Shown: piece after piece, positions 15,926-23,825 of the stretch | Position numbering within the stretch: the stretch's first letter is position 1 | Layout of the letters: every line of letters starts with the position of its first letter | NCBI RefSeq assembly: GCF_003031265.1 | Contig: NZ_CP019966.1 | Span: forward strand, 3,720,001 to 3,784,000 | From: Rhodopseudomonas palustris | Lineage (GTDB): Bacteria; Pseudomonadota; Alphaproteobacteria; Rhizobiales; Xanthobacteraceae | Reading direction: 5' to 3' | Length of the DNA: 64,000 bases | The notes under the pieces: generated by a model | The model's input: the letters and a program-made list of their open reading frames with translations, nothing else | The model's database searches: none | Told to the model about the DNA's origin: nothing | Position numbers and translations under genes: made by a program

Positions 15926-16633
15926 ATGACCGCGATCACCAACTCCACCACCGCTGGGACCTCGGCCTTTTTGGCGAGCCAGACGCAGGCGGGCGCGATT
16001 CCATCCGCCACCGCATCGACGACATCGCAATCGGCCACCACCGCGGCCACGGGTGCGGTCGACACCGTCACGCTATCCGATCGCGCCAAGGCGATTCTCG
16101 ACAAGGCCAAGGCCGACAAGGCCGCCACCGAACAGCTCGCGCTGTCGTTCGACGAGAGCCTGCAGAAGCGTACCGATGCCTTGACCGCCAAGCTCACCGA
16201 CGCGTTCAAGAAATTGAACGTCAATCTCGACGACGCCGTCAGGCTGCAGGTCGACAAATTCGGCAACGTCACCGCCGAAGGGCCGTGGAAAGCGAAGATC
16301 GAGAAGTACTTCGCCGACAATCCTGATGTCGCCAAGGAGCTGAAGGAGATCGCCGGGCTGAACGCGCTGAAGGCGGCAAACACCGCGCTCGAGCTCTACA
16401 ACAAGGAAAAGGGCGCCAGCGCCCCGGGCAGCAAGCAGCAGCAGAGCGCCTGGAGCAACTACAACACCCGCTCGATGAACATTCAGACGCTGTCGGGTGT
16501 GATCAGCCTGAAGGATGGCCAATTGCGATCGGCCGCGCTGGACTACATCGACAGCATCGCCGACCCGACCGGCGCGAATGCTGGCCCCGATCCGGTGCAG
16601 CAGCAGCGCGAGGTCACCAGCCGGCTGGCCTGA
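15926..16633 (+). CDS. hypothetical protein, 235 aa
   Basis: Starts MTAITNSTTAGTSAF at ATG 15926, with gggagaaagcc before it. The first 45 residues are Thr/Ser/Ala-rich and probably disordered. They are followed by VDTVTLSDRAKAILDKAKADKA and a helical body with KVDKFGNVTAEGPW-like and SLQKRTDALTAKLTDAFKKL segments. The protein is soluble, without signal or membrane helix. The combination of a low-complexity N-terminus and a TVTLSDRAK motif occurs in rhizobial proteins of unknown function, some linked to flagellar loci. It is divergent from the transglycosylase gene and shares a promoter region with two CtrA-type boxes, so the two may act together. Confidence 0.75.
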   Translation: MTAITNSTTAGTSAFLASQTQAGAIPSATASTTSQSATTAATGAVDTVTLSDRAKAILDKAKADKAATEQLALSFDESLQKRTDALTAKLTDAFKKLNVNLDDAVRLQVDKFGNVTAEGPWKAKIEKYFADNPDVAKELKEIAGLNALKAANTALELYNKEKGASAPGSKQQQSAWSNYNTRSMNIQTLSGVISLKDGQLRSAALDYIDSIADPTGANAGPDPVQQQREVTSRLA

Positions 16634-16643
16634 TTCCGCAGGG

Positions 16644-17099
16644 CTATTTGCCGTAAACCTTGTCCGGGTCGAACTTGCGCTCGGCGTCGGTTTCGATCAG
16701 CACCGGCGCGCCGTCGCCGCCGCGGTCGATGCGGCGATAGAAGCAGGAGTGGCGGCCGGTGTGACAGGCGGCGCCCCCGGTCTGGTCGACCTTGACCCAC
16801 ACCGCGTCCTGATCGCAATCGACCCGCATCTCCAGCACCTTCTGGATGTGGCCGGAGGTCTCGCCCTTCTTCCACAGCCGCTTGCGCGAGCGGCTGTAGT
16901 ACCAGGCCTCGCCGGTCTGGATGGTGCGGTCGAGCGCTTCGTCGTTCATAAACGCGACCATCAGCACGTCGCCGGTCCGCGCGTCGGTGGCGACGCAGGT
17001 GACGAGCCCGTGCGCGTCGAATTTCGGGCGCAGCACAACGCCTTCCTCGACATCATCGGGCGCAACGGGTGAAGAACTTGAACGCGATTCGCTGGACAC
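16644..17099 (-). CDS. hisI: phosphoribosyl-AMP cyclohydrolase
   Basis: 151 aa, the normal length for the monofunctional alphaproteobacterial enzyme. It catalyses the third step of histidine synthesis, opening the purine ring of PR-AMP. Diagnostic motifs are VAFMNDEALDRTIQTGEAWYYSRSR, LWKKGETSGH, the metal-binding VDCDQDAVWVKV and the zinc-binding ACHTGRHSCFYR. GTG start. It lies 28 bp downstream of folE on the same strand, so the two are likely co-transcribed. The fused HisE part found in enterobacteria is absent, as expected. Confidence 0.96.
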   Translation of the reverse strand: MSSESRSSSSPVAPDDVEEGVVLRPKFDAHGLVTCVATDARTGDVLMVAFMNDEALDRTIQTGEAWYYSRSRKRLWKKGETSGHIQKVLEMRVDCDQDAVWVKVDQTGGAACHTGRHSCFYRRIDRGGDGAPVLIETDAERKFDPDKVYGK

Positions 17100-17127
17100 G
17101 ATTGAATTGCCTTGCAGGACTCGCGCG

Positions 17128-17817
17128 TTAGCCGCGGTCCCTGACCATCGACATGAACCGCGCCTGCTCCGCCGGATTGTCGCGGAACACGCCGGTGTAG
17201 CGGCTGGTGAAAGTGGTGGCGCCCTTCTTGGCGATACCCCGGACCGACATGCAGGTGTGCTCGGCTTCGAGCAGCACCGCGACGCCGCGCGGCTTCAGCA
17301 CCTCGTCGATCGCGGCGGCAATCTGCGCGGTGAGATGCTCCTGGGTCTGCAGGCGGCGGGCGAAAATGTCGACCAGACGCGCCAGCTTCGACAGTCCGAC
17401 CACCCGCTCCACCGGCGTATAGGCGATGTGCGCCTTGCCGTAGAACGGCATCACGTGGTGCTCGCAATGCGAGGTGAAGCTGATGTTGCGGACCAGGACG
17501 AAGTCGTCATAGCCGGCGGTTTCGCCGAAGGTGCGCTCCAGCACTTCCTTCGGGCACTGGTGATAGCCCTGGAACAGCTCGTCATAGGCTTCGACCACCC
17601 GGCGCGGGGTGTCGAGCAGGCCCTCCCGCTCGGTGTTCTCGCCGATATAGGACAGCAGCGTCTTCACCGCGGCTTCGGCCTCGGCGCGCGACGGGCGCGG
17701 CTGATCGGGCTGCACCGCGACTTCGAGGAACTCGGACGGATCGAGCTCGGCGGGCTGGAATTCGGGGCGGCCTTCGGCCGGCTTGGTGCCGCGGATCGGC
17801 TTGATTTTGGCGTCCAT
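17128..17817 (-). CDS. folE: GTP cyclohydrolase I
   Basis: 229 aa. It converts GTP to dihydroneopterin triphosphate, the first step of folate synthesis. Motifs include [18 protein letters not shown], the zinc ligands in [32 protein letters not shown] and the C-terminal [22 protein letters not shown], all with the catalytic Cys and His residues kept. The ATG ending 17817 follows a ggagag site; the upstream extension of the frame is not needed. It is the first gene of a folE-hisI pair and is divergent from a NifU-like gene. Confidence 0.97.
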   Translation of the reverse strand: MDAKIKPIRGTKPAEGRPEFQPAELDPSEFLEVAVQPDQPRPSRAEAEAAVKTLLSYIGENTEREGLLDTPRRVVEAYDELFQGYHQCPKEVLERTFGETAGYDDFVLVRNISFTSHCEHHVMPFYGKAHIAYTPVERVVGLSKLARLVDIFARRLQTQEHLTAQIAAAIDEVLKPRGVAVLLEAEHTCMSVRGIAKKGATTFTSRYTGVFRDNPAEQARFMSMVRDRG

Positions 17818-18085
17818 CTTCTCTCCGTTCGACCGGCCTTGTTGGGCCGGATGTGTCACCGGGCAGACGGGCGGACAACAGCCGGTCGTCTTGATCCCTT
17901 CGGCGAGCCCGGCCGGCCAAGTGTTTGACCGATTTCGGCTCGCGGCCTCCGCGCGGCGCAGTCAGCCGCACGGCGAGGCTTCATTTCGAAAGCCACGCTT
18001 CCTATATAAGACGGCAAGCCGGAACCGCCAAGGTCGCCGCCTCCGGGCGACCGGCGTGCCCAGCGCCGGCATCGGAATTCGCGGC

Positions 18086-18538
18086 ATGCTCAACGACGTC
18101 TACAACAAGCGCATCATCGAACTGGCCGGCAATATTCCGCGGATCGGGCGGCTGGAGCATCCCGACGCCAGCGCCACCGCGCATTCCAAACTGTGCGGCT
18201 CGACCGTGACGATCGACCTCAAGATGGATGGCGACACCGTCACCGACTTCGCCCACATCGTCAAAGCCTGCGCGCTCGGCCAGGCCTCCTCGTCGATCAT
18301 GGCGAGCCACGTGGTCGGCTCGACCGCCAGCGAACTCAAAGCGTTGCGCGAGACCGTGCGCAAGATGCTGAAAGAGAACGGCGCCCCGCCCGACGGCAAA
18401 TGGGCCGACATCGCGATGCTCGAGCCGGTCCGCGACTACAAGGCCCGCCACGCCTCGACGCTGCTGACCTTCGACGCGGTGGTCGACGCGATCGGACAGA
18501 TCGAAGCGCAAAACGACGGCGCCAAGGCGACGGCGTAG
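18086..18538 (+). CDS. NifU-like N-terminal-type Fe-S cluster scaffold protein
   Basis: 150 aa. It begins MLNDVYNKRIIELAGNIPRIGRLEHPDA and has the IscU/NifU_N fold signatures: HSKLCGSTVTIDLKM with the first Cys, and KACALGQASSSIMASHVVGST with the second. The third Cys of canonical IscU is not obvious in the C-terminal part, so this is the divergent variant often annotated as an iron-sulfur assembly scaffold in Rhizobiales. Predicted to be cytoplasmic. A TATATAA-like -10 element lies around 18002, about 85 bp upstream. It is monocistronic, followed by an extragenic palindrome. Confidence 0.85.
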   Translation: MLNDVYNKRIIELAGNIPRIGRLEHPDASATAHSKLCGSTVTIDLKMDGDTVTDFAHIVKACALGQASSSIMASHVVGSTASELKALRETVRKMLKENGAPPDGKWADIAMLEPVRDYKARHASTLLTFDAVVDAIGQIEAQNDGAKATA

Positions 18539-18551
18539 CCCTTCCCCCCGA

Positions 18552-18700
18552 GTCATTCCGGGGCGCGAGCGGAGCTCCCTCCGAGTCATTCCGGGGCACG
18601 CGCGCAGCGCGTGAACCCGGAATCTCGACTTTGTGAAAGACAACGCACAGCAATCTCGGGATTCCGGGTTCGCTCGCTGTCGCGAGCGCCCCGGAATGAC
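18552..18700. repeat. compound palindromic extragenic repeat (attccggg family)
   Basis: Begins with two tandem copies of the gagtcattccgggg arm (18550 and 18583), followed by gcgtgaacccggaatctc and then attccgggttcgctcgc...gcgagcgccccggaatgac ending at 18700. Same family as 5326-5364 and 7531-7645; the duplicated left arm is peculiar to this copy. It lies between convergent genes. Confidence 0.75.
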
Positions 18701-18711
18701 GTTGCTTTGGT

Positions 18712-19602
18712 TCAGTGCCCCGGCTGTGCCGCAGCGGTGCCGCCGGTGGGGAGCGCTTCGGCGGTCTTGGTGGCGGCCGCCGGCTGCGGGGTGAAGCGGT
18801 CCTGGACCGGCTTCGGCTCGGCCGATGCCACGGTCTTGGCCGATGCACCGGCGAGGCCGGGCAACAGATCGGCGATCGCCTGGGTGGTGATCAGGTTGGT
18901 GTCACGCAGCTCCTGCCGCGACAGCTCATGCAGATCTTCCCACGGCGGCACGCTGAGGGCGAGCGACAGCAGATCGCCGGTGCCGCCCATTTCGAACGTA
19001 AACTTCGCCAGCCGGCCGATGTCCCGCTCGACGATCGACATGTCCTGCGCGGTGTAGCTGGCGGCACGGGCATCCTCGGCGCGGTCGCCCATCCAGATCT
19101 GATGAACCCGGACGTGGGCGCCTTCCGGCACATAGCGGGAATTGCCGGCGAGCAGCAGGAACACGCACATCGATTCACAGTAGGCACCGGGCTCGATCCG
19201 GGCGCGGCTGCCGAGCGGCGACGCCGACGGCACGCTGGTGCCGACCGTGGTGGCCAGCCCGAGCTTGCGCCAGCGCCGGCCGAGCGTGATGGCGTCGTTG
19301 ACCGAGCCGCCGCTCGAATCCAGCACCACGGTGGCGCCGCCGAGCTTGCGCTCGCGGGCGAAATCCTCGAAATCCTTCGGGGTGTCGGTGGTGACAATGC
19401 CGATGGCGCTGATCCAGCCGCCGCAATCCGGATCGCAGGCGACCCAGCCGAACTTCATCGGCTGCCGCCGCGCTTCGAGACTGGCGGCGCCGGCCGTGAC
19501 AGGAATGCTGCTGTCGGCTGCGAACCCGAGTAGAACGATGCCGAGCGCTGCGACCAGCCCCAGCGCCCCACCGTTCAGACAAGAAAGAACTGCGCGTCCC
19601 AA
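18712..19602 (-). CDS. secreted/periplasmic ClpP-crotonase-fold protein (COG3904-like)
   Basis: 296 aa with an N-terminal hydrophobic segment (GGALGLVAALGIVLLGFAA) acting as signal or anchor. The body resembles ClpP/crotonase-fold proteins: a glycine-rich oxyanion strand VVLDSSGGSVNDAITLGRR, then GAYCESMCVFLLLAGNSRYV, where Ser in CESMC sits at the ClpP nucleophile position, and HVRVHQIWMG, where the His follows. A Ser/His dyad is therefore plausible, although substrate and activity are unknown. The C-terminal 60 residues are Pro/Ala-rich. The start is TTG at 19602, with AAGGAAGCCAGG just ahead. It stands alone. Confidence 0.75.
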   Translation of the reverse strand: MGRAVLSCLNGGALGLVAALGIVLLGFAADSSIPVTAGAASLEARRQPMKFGWVACDPDCGGWISAIGIVTTDTPKDFEDFARERKLGGATVVLDSSGGSVNDAITLGRRWRKLGLATTVGTSVPSASPLGSRARIEPGAYCESMCVFLLLAGNSRYVPEGAHVRVHQIWMGDRAEDARAASYTAQDMSIVERDIGRLAKFTFEMGGTGDLLSLALSVPPWEDLHELSRQELRDTNLITTQAIADLLPGLAGASAKTVASAEPKPVQDRFTPQPAAATKTAEALPTGGTAAAQPGH

Positions 19603-19842
19603 CCTGGCTTCCTTCGCTCCGGCAGCAACTGCGTCACAAGTTCCAACGCGAATCTGTCACGTGTCTGTTACTTAACCGTTGTGAAAAAGCTAACTTTGAT
19701 CAACCGCAAACACCACCGCGTTTTGCTGCGATGCGCTCAACAGCCCGCGAGTTTCGGGTGAAGTGTTGCGCAAATGTCGGCGCCTCGCGGTTCCCCGCAA
19801 CGGAACCGCGCAAACCGCCGCTCATCGAAACGGCATCTGCTC

Positions 19843-20217
19843 ATGCAACTACCAAGTCGCGAAACTGATTGGATCGCAGCGGTGCTGCGTCTGCCGCGGA
19901 ACATCGGGCGCGGACTGATCTGGCTGTATCGTCACACGCTGTCGCCGCTGGTCGGGTACAACTGCCGGCATTATCCGACCTGCTCGATGTACGGGGACGA
20001 AGCGATCAGCAGGTTCGGACTGTGGGCCGGCGGTTGGATGACGCTGGCGCGGCTGTTGCGCTGCCAGCCGTGGGGCACGTCCGGGATCGATCTGGTTCCG
20101 CAAGTCCCGCCGCCCGGCGCACATTGGTATCTGCCGTGGCGCTACGCCCGCTGGCGCGGCGTCAACGCACCGCCGCCGGATGTCGCCGCGCCATGCGGCT
20201 GCGGCTCACATTCGTAG
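19843..20217 (+). CDS. yidD: membrane protein insertion efficiency factor YidD
   Basis: 124 aa from the ATG at 19843. It shows the YidD (DUF37) signature: RGLIWLYRHTLSPLVGYNCRHYPTCSMYGDEAISRFG, then RLLRCQPWGTSGIDLVP. The family assists YidC/SecYEG in inserting inner-membrane proteins and associates peripherally through an amphipathic N-terminal helix, which is visible here. A start at 19774 would add 23 basic residues; neither start has a strong ribosome-binding site. The gene is not next to rnpA/yidC as in many bacteria, which is normal in this group. The C-terminus ends in a Cys/Gly-rich PCGCGSHS. Confidence 0.9.
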   Translation: MQLPSRETDWIAAVLRLPRNIGRGLIWLYRHTLSPLVGYNCRHYPTCSMYGDEAISRFGLWAGGWMTLARLLRCQPWGTSGIDLVPQVPPPGAHWYLPWRYARWRGVNAPPPDVAAPCGCGSHS

Positions 20218-20218
20218 C

Positions 20219-21004
20219 TTACGCCGCACTGACACCGATGCGGCCGAGACCCGGCAGTTTGACCGCCGGCCGGCGCAGGTCGAGGCCGATGACGGCGCCG
20301 AGCACGTTGAGTTCGAGGCCCTCGATCCAACCGAGCGTCAGGCCGAGATAACCGCCGAGCGTCGCGCGGACACCGGTGCCGGACGGCGTCACGGCAACCC
20401 ATCCGCCGTCCCACGGATAGTCCTTGCCGATCGCGGTCGGCGGCAGCGTGGTGCGCAGTTCCGGCACCGCCGCAATCACCGCAGCCACGAAGGTGTTGGA
20501 GTTCGGCCCCGGCCAGGCGCGATAGTCGCCGTACGCGGCGAGCTTATAGCCTTTCACCGCGGCCTCGATCTTCGGGATCATCGCCGCAGCGGCCTCGCCG
20601 TCGGCGGCCGCGATCAGTTGCGGCTCGTCGCCGAACCAGCGACCGTCGGCGACGAAGCCGTTGACGCGGATCGGCGTGCCCCACGCGGTGTAGTCGTAGC
20701 GGGTGTAGCGCGATGCGTTCGCCGGCTTCACCACGATCCAGCTGTGCACGGCGAAGATGCCGCGCCAGCGCACCGTACGCGCGGCAAACACCCGCACCAC
20801 CGCATCGGGATTCTGCGCCGCCGGCGGCAGCAGCCCGGCGCTGGAACGGTCGGCGCTCTGCCAGTCGACGCTGCGATCGCCCAGCCAGTATTTTCCGGCC
20901 GACACGGCGATCGGCACGATCAGCAACAACAACAGGATCAGCACAAAACGTCTCACGTGGGGATAGTCAATGCGAAGGAGGATACCGAACAATATAGACG
21001 GCAC
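20219..21004 (-). CDS. DUF3750 family protein
   Basis: 261 aa with an N-terminal hydrophobic helix (RRFVLILLLLLIVPIAVSAG) that is either signal or anchor. A globular domain follows with HSWIVVKPANASRYTRYDY, YRAWPGPNSNTFVAAVIAAVPEL and the C-terminal LELNVLGAVIGLDLRRPAVKLPGLGRIG, the pattern of DUF3750. His and Asn-Ser-Asn residues in conserved positions suggest a papain-like or amidase-type fold, but no activity is known to me. A GTG at 20956, directly before RRFVLIL, is an alternative start. It overlaps nothing and is convergent with yidD (2 bp apart). Confidence 0.8.
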   Translation of the reverse strand: MPSILFGILLRIDYPHVRRFVLILLLLLIVPIAVSAGKYWLGDRSVDWQSADRSSAGLLPPAAQNPDAVVRVFAARTVRWRGIFAVHSWIVVKPANASRYTRYDYTAWGTPIRVNGFVADGRWFGDEPQLIAAADGEAAAAMIPKIEAAVKGYKLAAYGDYRAWPGPNSNTFVAAVIAAVPELRTTLPPTAIGKDYPWDGGWVAVTPSGTGVRATLGGYLGLTLGWIEGLELNVLGAVIGLDLRRPAVKLPGLGRIGVSAA

Positions 21005-21072
21005 CCCTGCGCTCGCTAGAACCGATCACGCGGACGTGCAGGAACGGCGCGTTGTTAGCAGCGCCGAGAGGA

Positions 21073-22353
21073 TCACCACACTGCCGCTGCGAGCGCCGCG
21101 ATCAGTGCGGGCGGTGTCACCACCAGGCCGAGCTTGAGGAACCGCCAGGCGGTGACTTCGATCTGGTTCCGGCGCAGCACCACCAGCCACAGGATGGTGG
21201 CGAGCGAACCGGTGACCGAGAAGTTCGGTCCCAGGTCGACGCCGATCAGCAGCGCCGCGATGGTCTCGCGCGGCAGGTGATTGTCGGCCGCGACCGAGCC
21301 GGCGACGAGGCCGACCGGCAGGTTGTTGCCGATGTTGCAGGCGATCGCGGTGACGATGCCGGCCGCCCACGAACCGAGCCGCGGCGCATCCGCCACCGCC
21401 TCGCGCAGCAGGCCGCCGAGCGCGCCGATCACGCCGGTGCGGCTCAGCGCCTCGACCATCACGAACAAGCCTGCGACCAGCGGCACCACGCTCCACGACA
21501 CGCCCTTCAGCACTGGAACCGGCGACTGCCGGGCGACCGCCAACACCACCGCCGTGGTGACGAGGCCGCACACGAAGGTCGGCAGCCCGAGCGCGACATC
21601 GAGCGCCGAAGCCGTCAACAGCACGATCGCGATCGCGCCGATGCCGACCGCGGCGAGCTTGCCGCCGCGCGACAGATGCGGCGTCTCGACTCGCATCTCG
21701 ATCCTCTGCGCGGCGAGCGAACGGCGCAGCGCCAGACGCAGCACCAGATAGGTCGCGACGATCGCCGCCAGCGACGGCAGCGTGAATTGCTGCAGCCAGC
21801 CGCCGAGATGCGGCATGTGCTCGCCGAACACCACCAGGTTGGCGGGGTTGGAGATCGGCAGCACGAAGCTCGCCGCATTGGCGATGAAGGCGCAGACGAA
21901 CAGATACGGCAGCGGCGCAGCACCCGCCGCGCGCGTCGCCGCATACACCGCCGGCGTCAGCACGATCGCGGTGGCGTCGTTCGAGAGCAGCGCCGTCACG
22001 AACACGCCGACCACATACACCAACAGGAACAGCCGCTGCGGCGAACCGTGTGCGTGCTGGACCGCGAACGCCGCGAGATAATCGAACAGCCCCTCGCGCT
22101 GAGCCAGTTCGGCGATCAGCATCATGCCGATCAGAAACAGATACACGTCGATGCCGTTGCGCACGCCGGCGAGCGCGTCCTGCCATGACAGCAAACCGAG
22201 CACGACTAGCGCCACCGCGCCCGCGACCGCCCATACCGCTTCGGGCCAGCGCAGCGGCCGAATGATCACCCCTGCGGTGGCGAGGGCGACGATACTCCAG
22301 GTCAGAACAGGATCGTGGGAGAGCATGAAACTTGGCATTGCGAAGTGGAACAT
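21073..22353 (-). CDS. ArsB/NhaD-type (ion transporter superfamily) permease
   Basis: About 426 aa with about eleven membrane spans. It has the family features VRNGIDVYLFLIGMMLIAELAQREGLFDYLAAFAV, TALLSNDATAIVLTPAVYAATRAAG, and the second half repeat NIGNNLPVGLVAG with GVDLGPNFSVTGSLATILW. This matches the ArsB-like branch of the ion transporter superfamily, which expels arsenite/antimonite or exchanges other anions. No arsC, arsR or arsH lies nearby, so arsenite specificity is not supported by context. A TTG precedes the ATG at 22353. It is divergent from a cold-shock gene. Confidence 0.85.
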   Translation of the reverse strand: MFHFAMPSFMLSHDPVLTWSIVALATAGVIIRPLRWPEAVWAVAGAVALVVLGLLSWQDALAGVRNGIDVYLFLIGMMLIAELAQREGLFDYLAAFAVQHAHGSPQRLFLLVYVVGVFVTALLSNDATAIVLTPAVYAATRAAGAAPLPYLFVCAFIANAASFVLPISNPANLVVFGEHMPHLGGWLQQFTLPSLAAIVATYLVLRLALRRSLAAQRIEMRVETPHLSRGGKLAAVGIGAIAIVLLTASALDVALGLPTFVCGLVTTAVVLAVARQSPVPVLKGVSWSVVPLVAGLFVMVEALSRTGVIGALGGLLREAVADAPRLGSWAAGIVTAIACNIGNNLPVGLVAGSVAADNHLPRETIAALLIGVDLGPNFSVTGSLATILWLVVLRRNQIEVTAWRFLKLGLVVTPPALIAALAAAVW

Positions 22354-22604
22354 CAAGCTGAAGGAAGCGGAACTAATCGATAAGCGATGATGCTGCGATT
22401 GTCTCTATCGGTACGGTTGCAGTCCCTGCAGGCAGCGCGCGACAATATAGTCCTTGTATGACAGGGGCAGATGCTATACGGTTTAGTTATTCGATTAGCC
22501 GCTGTGCCTTTCTGAATGCGCCCGCGGGCTCCTTCCCAAAGTCATCGATTAGTTGAAACGTCACGTGCCACGTTGGCGCGGACGATGTGCTTTGGAGAAT
22601 GGAA

Positions 22605-22814
22605 ATGACGACTGGTACCGTAAAGTGGTTCAACGGCCAAAAGGGTTTTGGCTTCATCGCGCCGAACGACGGCGGCAACGACGTGTTCGTGCACATCAGC
22701 GCGGTTGAGCGCGCCGGGCTGTCCGGCCTCGCCGAAGGCCAGCAGGTCTCGTTCGAGGTGAAGGTTGACAGAATGCGCGGCAAGAGCAGCGCGGAAAATC
22801 TCGCGCTGGCTTGA
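22605..22814 (+). CDS. cold-shock domain protein (CspA family)
   Basis: 69 aa, a single OB-fold cold-shock domain. RNP1 is KGFGFIAP and RNP2 is DVFVHIS, beginning [14 protein letters not shown]. It binds single-stranded nucleic acid and acts as an RNA chaperone. The ATG at 22605 has GGAG seven bases upstream. About 250 bp of untranslated sequence precede it, long enough for a structured cold-responsive leader, though no specific fold was assigned. A strong intrinsic terminator follows at 22858-22888, so it is probably monocistronic. Confidence 0.96.
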   Translation: MTTGTVKWFNGQKGFGFIAPNDGGNDVFVHISAVERAGLSGLAEGQQVSFEVKVDRMRGKSSAENLALA

Positions 22815-22857
22815 TCCGGCGTCTCCGTTTCACGGATGTACTGAAACGGCAGATGGG

Positions 22858-22888
22858 CCCGTTCGATCCCTGCGATCGAGCGGGTTTT
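22858..22888 (+). terminator. intrinsic terminator after the cold-shock gene
   Basis: An 11-bp stem (cccgttcgatc / gatcgagcggg, one G-T pair) with a 5-base loop, followed by TTTT. It lies 44 bp after the csp stop and just before the ribosome-binding site of the next gene, so the next gene is either expressed by read-through or has its own promoter overlapping the hairpin. Confidence 0.75.
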
Positions 22889-22913
22889 GCCGCGCGTGCC
22901 GAAGGAGACGGAT

Positions 22914-23165
22914 ATGACTGACAAGAAGACTACCACTCCCTCCCCGACCAGCATCGAACGGGCTCGCCGCAAGGCGCTCGAACAGCAGGAAGGTGCGCAG
23001 CGGATGGCGGAGGTCGCGCGCGAAGGCGTCGCGCTTCGCAAGAACATGGAGCGGCTGCGCGCGCTGCGGCTCGCCCGCGAGGCTGAACAGGCCGCTGCGG
23101 CGGCTTCGGCAGATCCATCGGCGGCCACGCCGAAGAAGCGGGCGCGCAAGACGTCCGTAAGCTGA
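22914..23165 (+). CDS. small charged helical protein, 83 aa
   Basis: MTDKKTTTPSPTSIERARRKALEQQEGAQRMAEVAREG..., with a long Arg/Glu/Ala helix (coiled-coil-like) and a basic tail PKKRARKTSVS. GAAGGAGACGG precedes the ATG at a good distance. No family is recognised. The composition suggests a nucleic-acid-associated or DUF-type stress protein. It follows the cold-shock gene behind a terminator and is followed at 44 bp by another small gene in the same direction. Confidence 0.6.
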   Translation: MTDKKTTTPSPTSIERARRKALEQQEGAQRMAEVAREGVALRKNMERLRALRLAREAEQAAAAASADPSAATPKKRARKTSVS

Positions 23166-23208
23166 CGGGTGCGGAGTGCTGCTTGCGCGGTCCCGGCTGG
23201 AGACGACG

Positions 23209-23406
23209 ATGGCGACCGCCGACGATTTCAAGCTGATCCGCGATATTCAGACCAACGGCGGCCGCCGCCAGGTGTTCGGCGCGCGCGAGCAGAAGCCGTT
23301 CGAAAACCTCGTCGAGCTTGGCTGGCTGAAGCGCTCCTCGGTCGATCCCCGATCGACGCATTATCAGATCACCGAGCGCGGCACTGCCGCTGCGCTCAGA
23401 AGCTGA
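23209..23406 (+). CDS. small hypothetical protein, winged-helix-like, 65 aa
   Basis: MATADDFKLIRDIQTNGGRRQVFGAREQKPFENLVELGWLKRSSVDPRSTHYQITERGTAAALRS. The pattern of a helix, ELGWLKR and YQITERGTAAAL matches the wing and last helix of small winged-helix proteins such as PadR/MarR-like minimal domains. GGAGACGACG precedes the ATG. It overlaps the end of the convergent lipoprotein gene by 11 bp. Probably DNA-binding, by inference. Confidence 0.6.
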   Translation: MATADDFKLIRDIQTNGGRRQVFGAREQKPFENLVELGWLKRSSVDPRSTHYQITERGTAAALRS

Positions 23407-23821
23407 CGCAGCTCGGCCGCACCGAGATCATCACCGCCTGCTGCTTGAAGCGCTGCTTATAGGCGTCGGCGATGGCGCTCAGCGCCGCGCGCTTGGCCGG
23501 ATCGTCGGCGAACACCAGCGTCACCAGCTTGGCCTTTTCCCGGACGATGTGGCCGCGCTCGCTGTCGCGCCACTGCCCGACGCTATCCACCACCGTCAGC
23601 CCATCCGGAAACCGCGGCGTGATTTCTTCCGCGGTGAAGCGCTTGAACTCGGCATCGCTGACGCCGAGCCGGTCGCCGATATTGCGGCCGAATGCCAGCT
23701 CGGCACTCAGCATCGGCTGCGATGGCGGCAGGCACGCCGGCGTCGGCAGCGCCGCACAGCCGCCGAGCGACGTCGCAGCTAGGCAGGCTATCAGCAGCCG
23801 TGTCAGGACCGGCTTGCGCAT
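23396..23821 (-). CDS. DUF3574 lipoprotein
   Basis: 141 aa. It starts with a lipoprotein signal peptide (MRKPVLTRLLIACLAATSLGGC), lipobox LGGC. The mature part has SAELAFGRNIGDRLGVSDAEFKRFTAEEITPRFPDG and the family ending RFKQQAVMISVRP, as in DUF3574. Expected to be anchored in the outer or inner membrane facing the periplasm. Function is unknown. It is followed upstream by a TetR gene on the same strand (4 bp gap), so the two are probably co-transcribed from the TetR promoter. Confidence 0.85.
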   Translation of the reverse strand: MRKPVLTRLLIACLAATSLGGCAALPTPACLPPSQPMLSAELAFGRNIGDRLGVSDAEFKRFTAEEITPRFPDGLTVVDSVGQWRDSERGHIVREKAKLVTLVFADDPAKRAALSAIADAYKQRFKQQAVMISVRPSCVSF

Positions 23822-23825
23822 CGTC

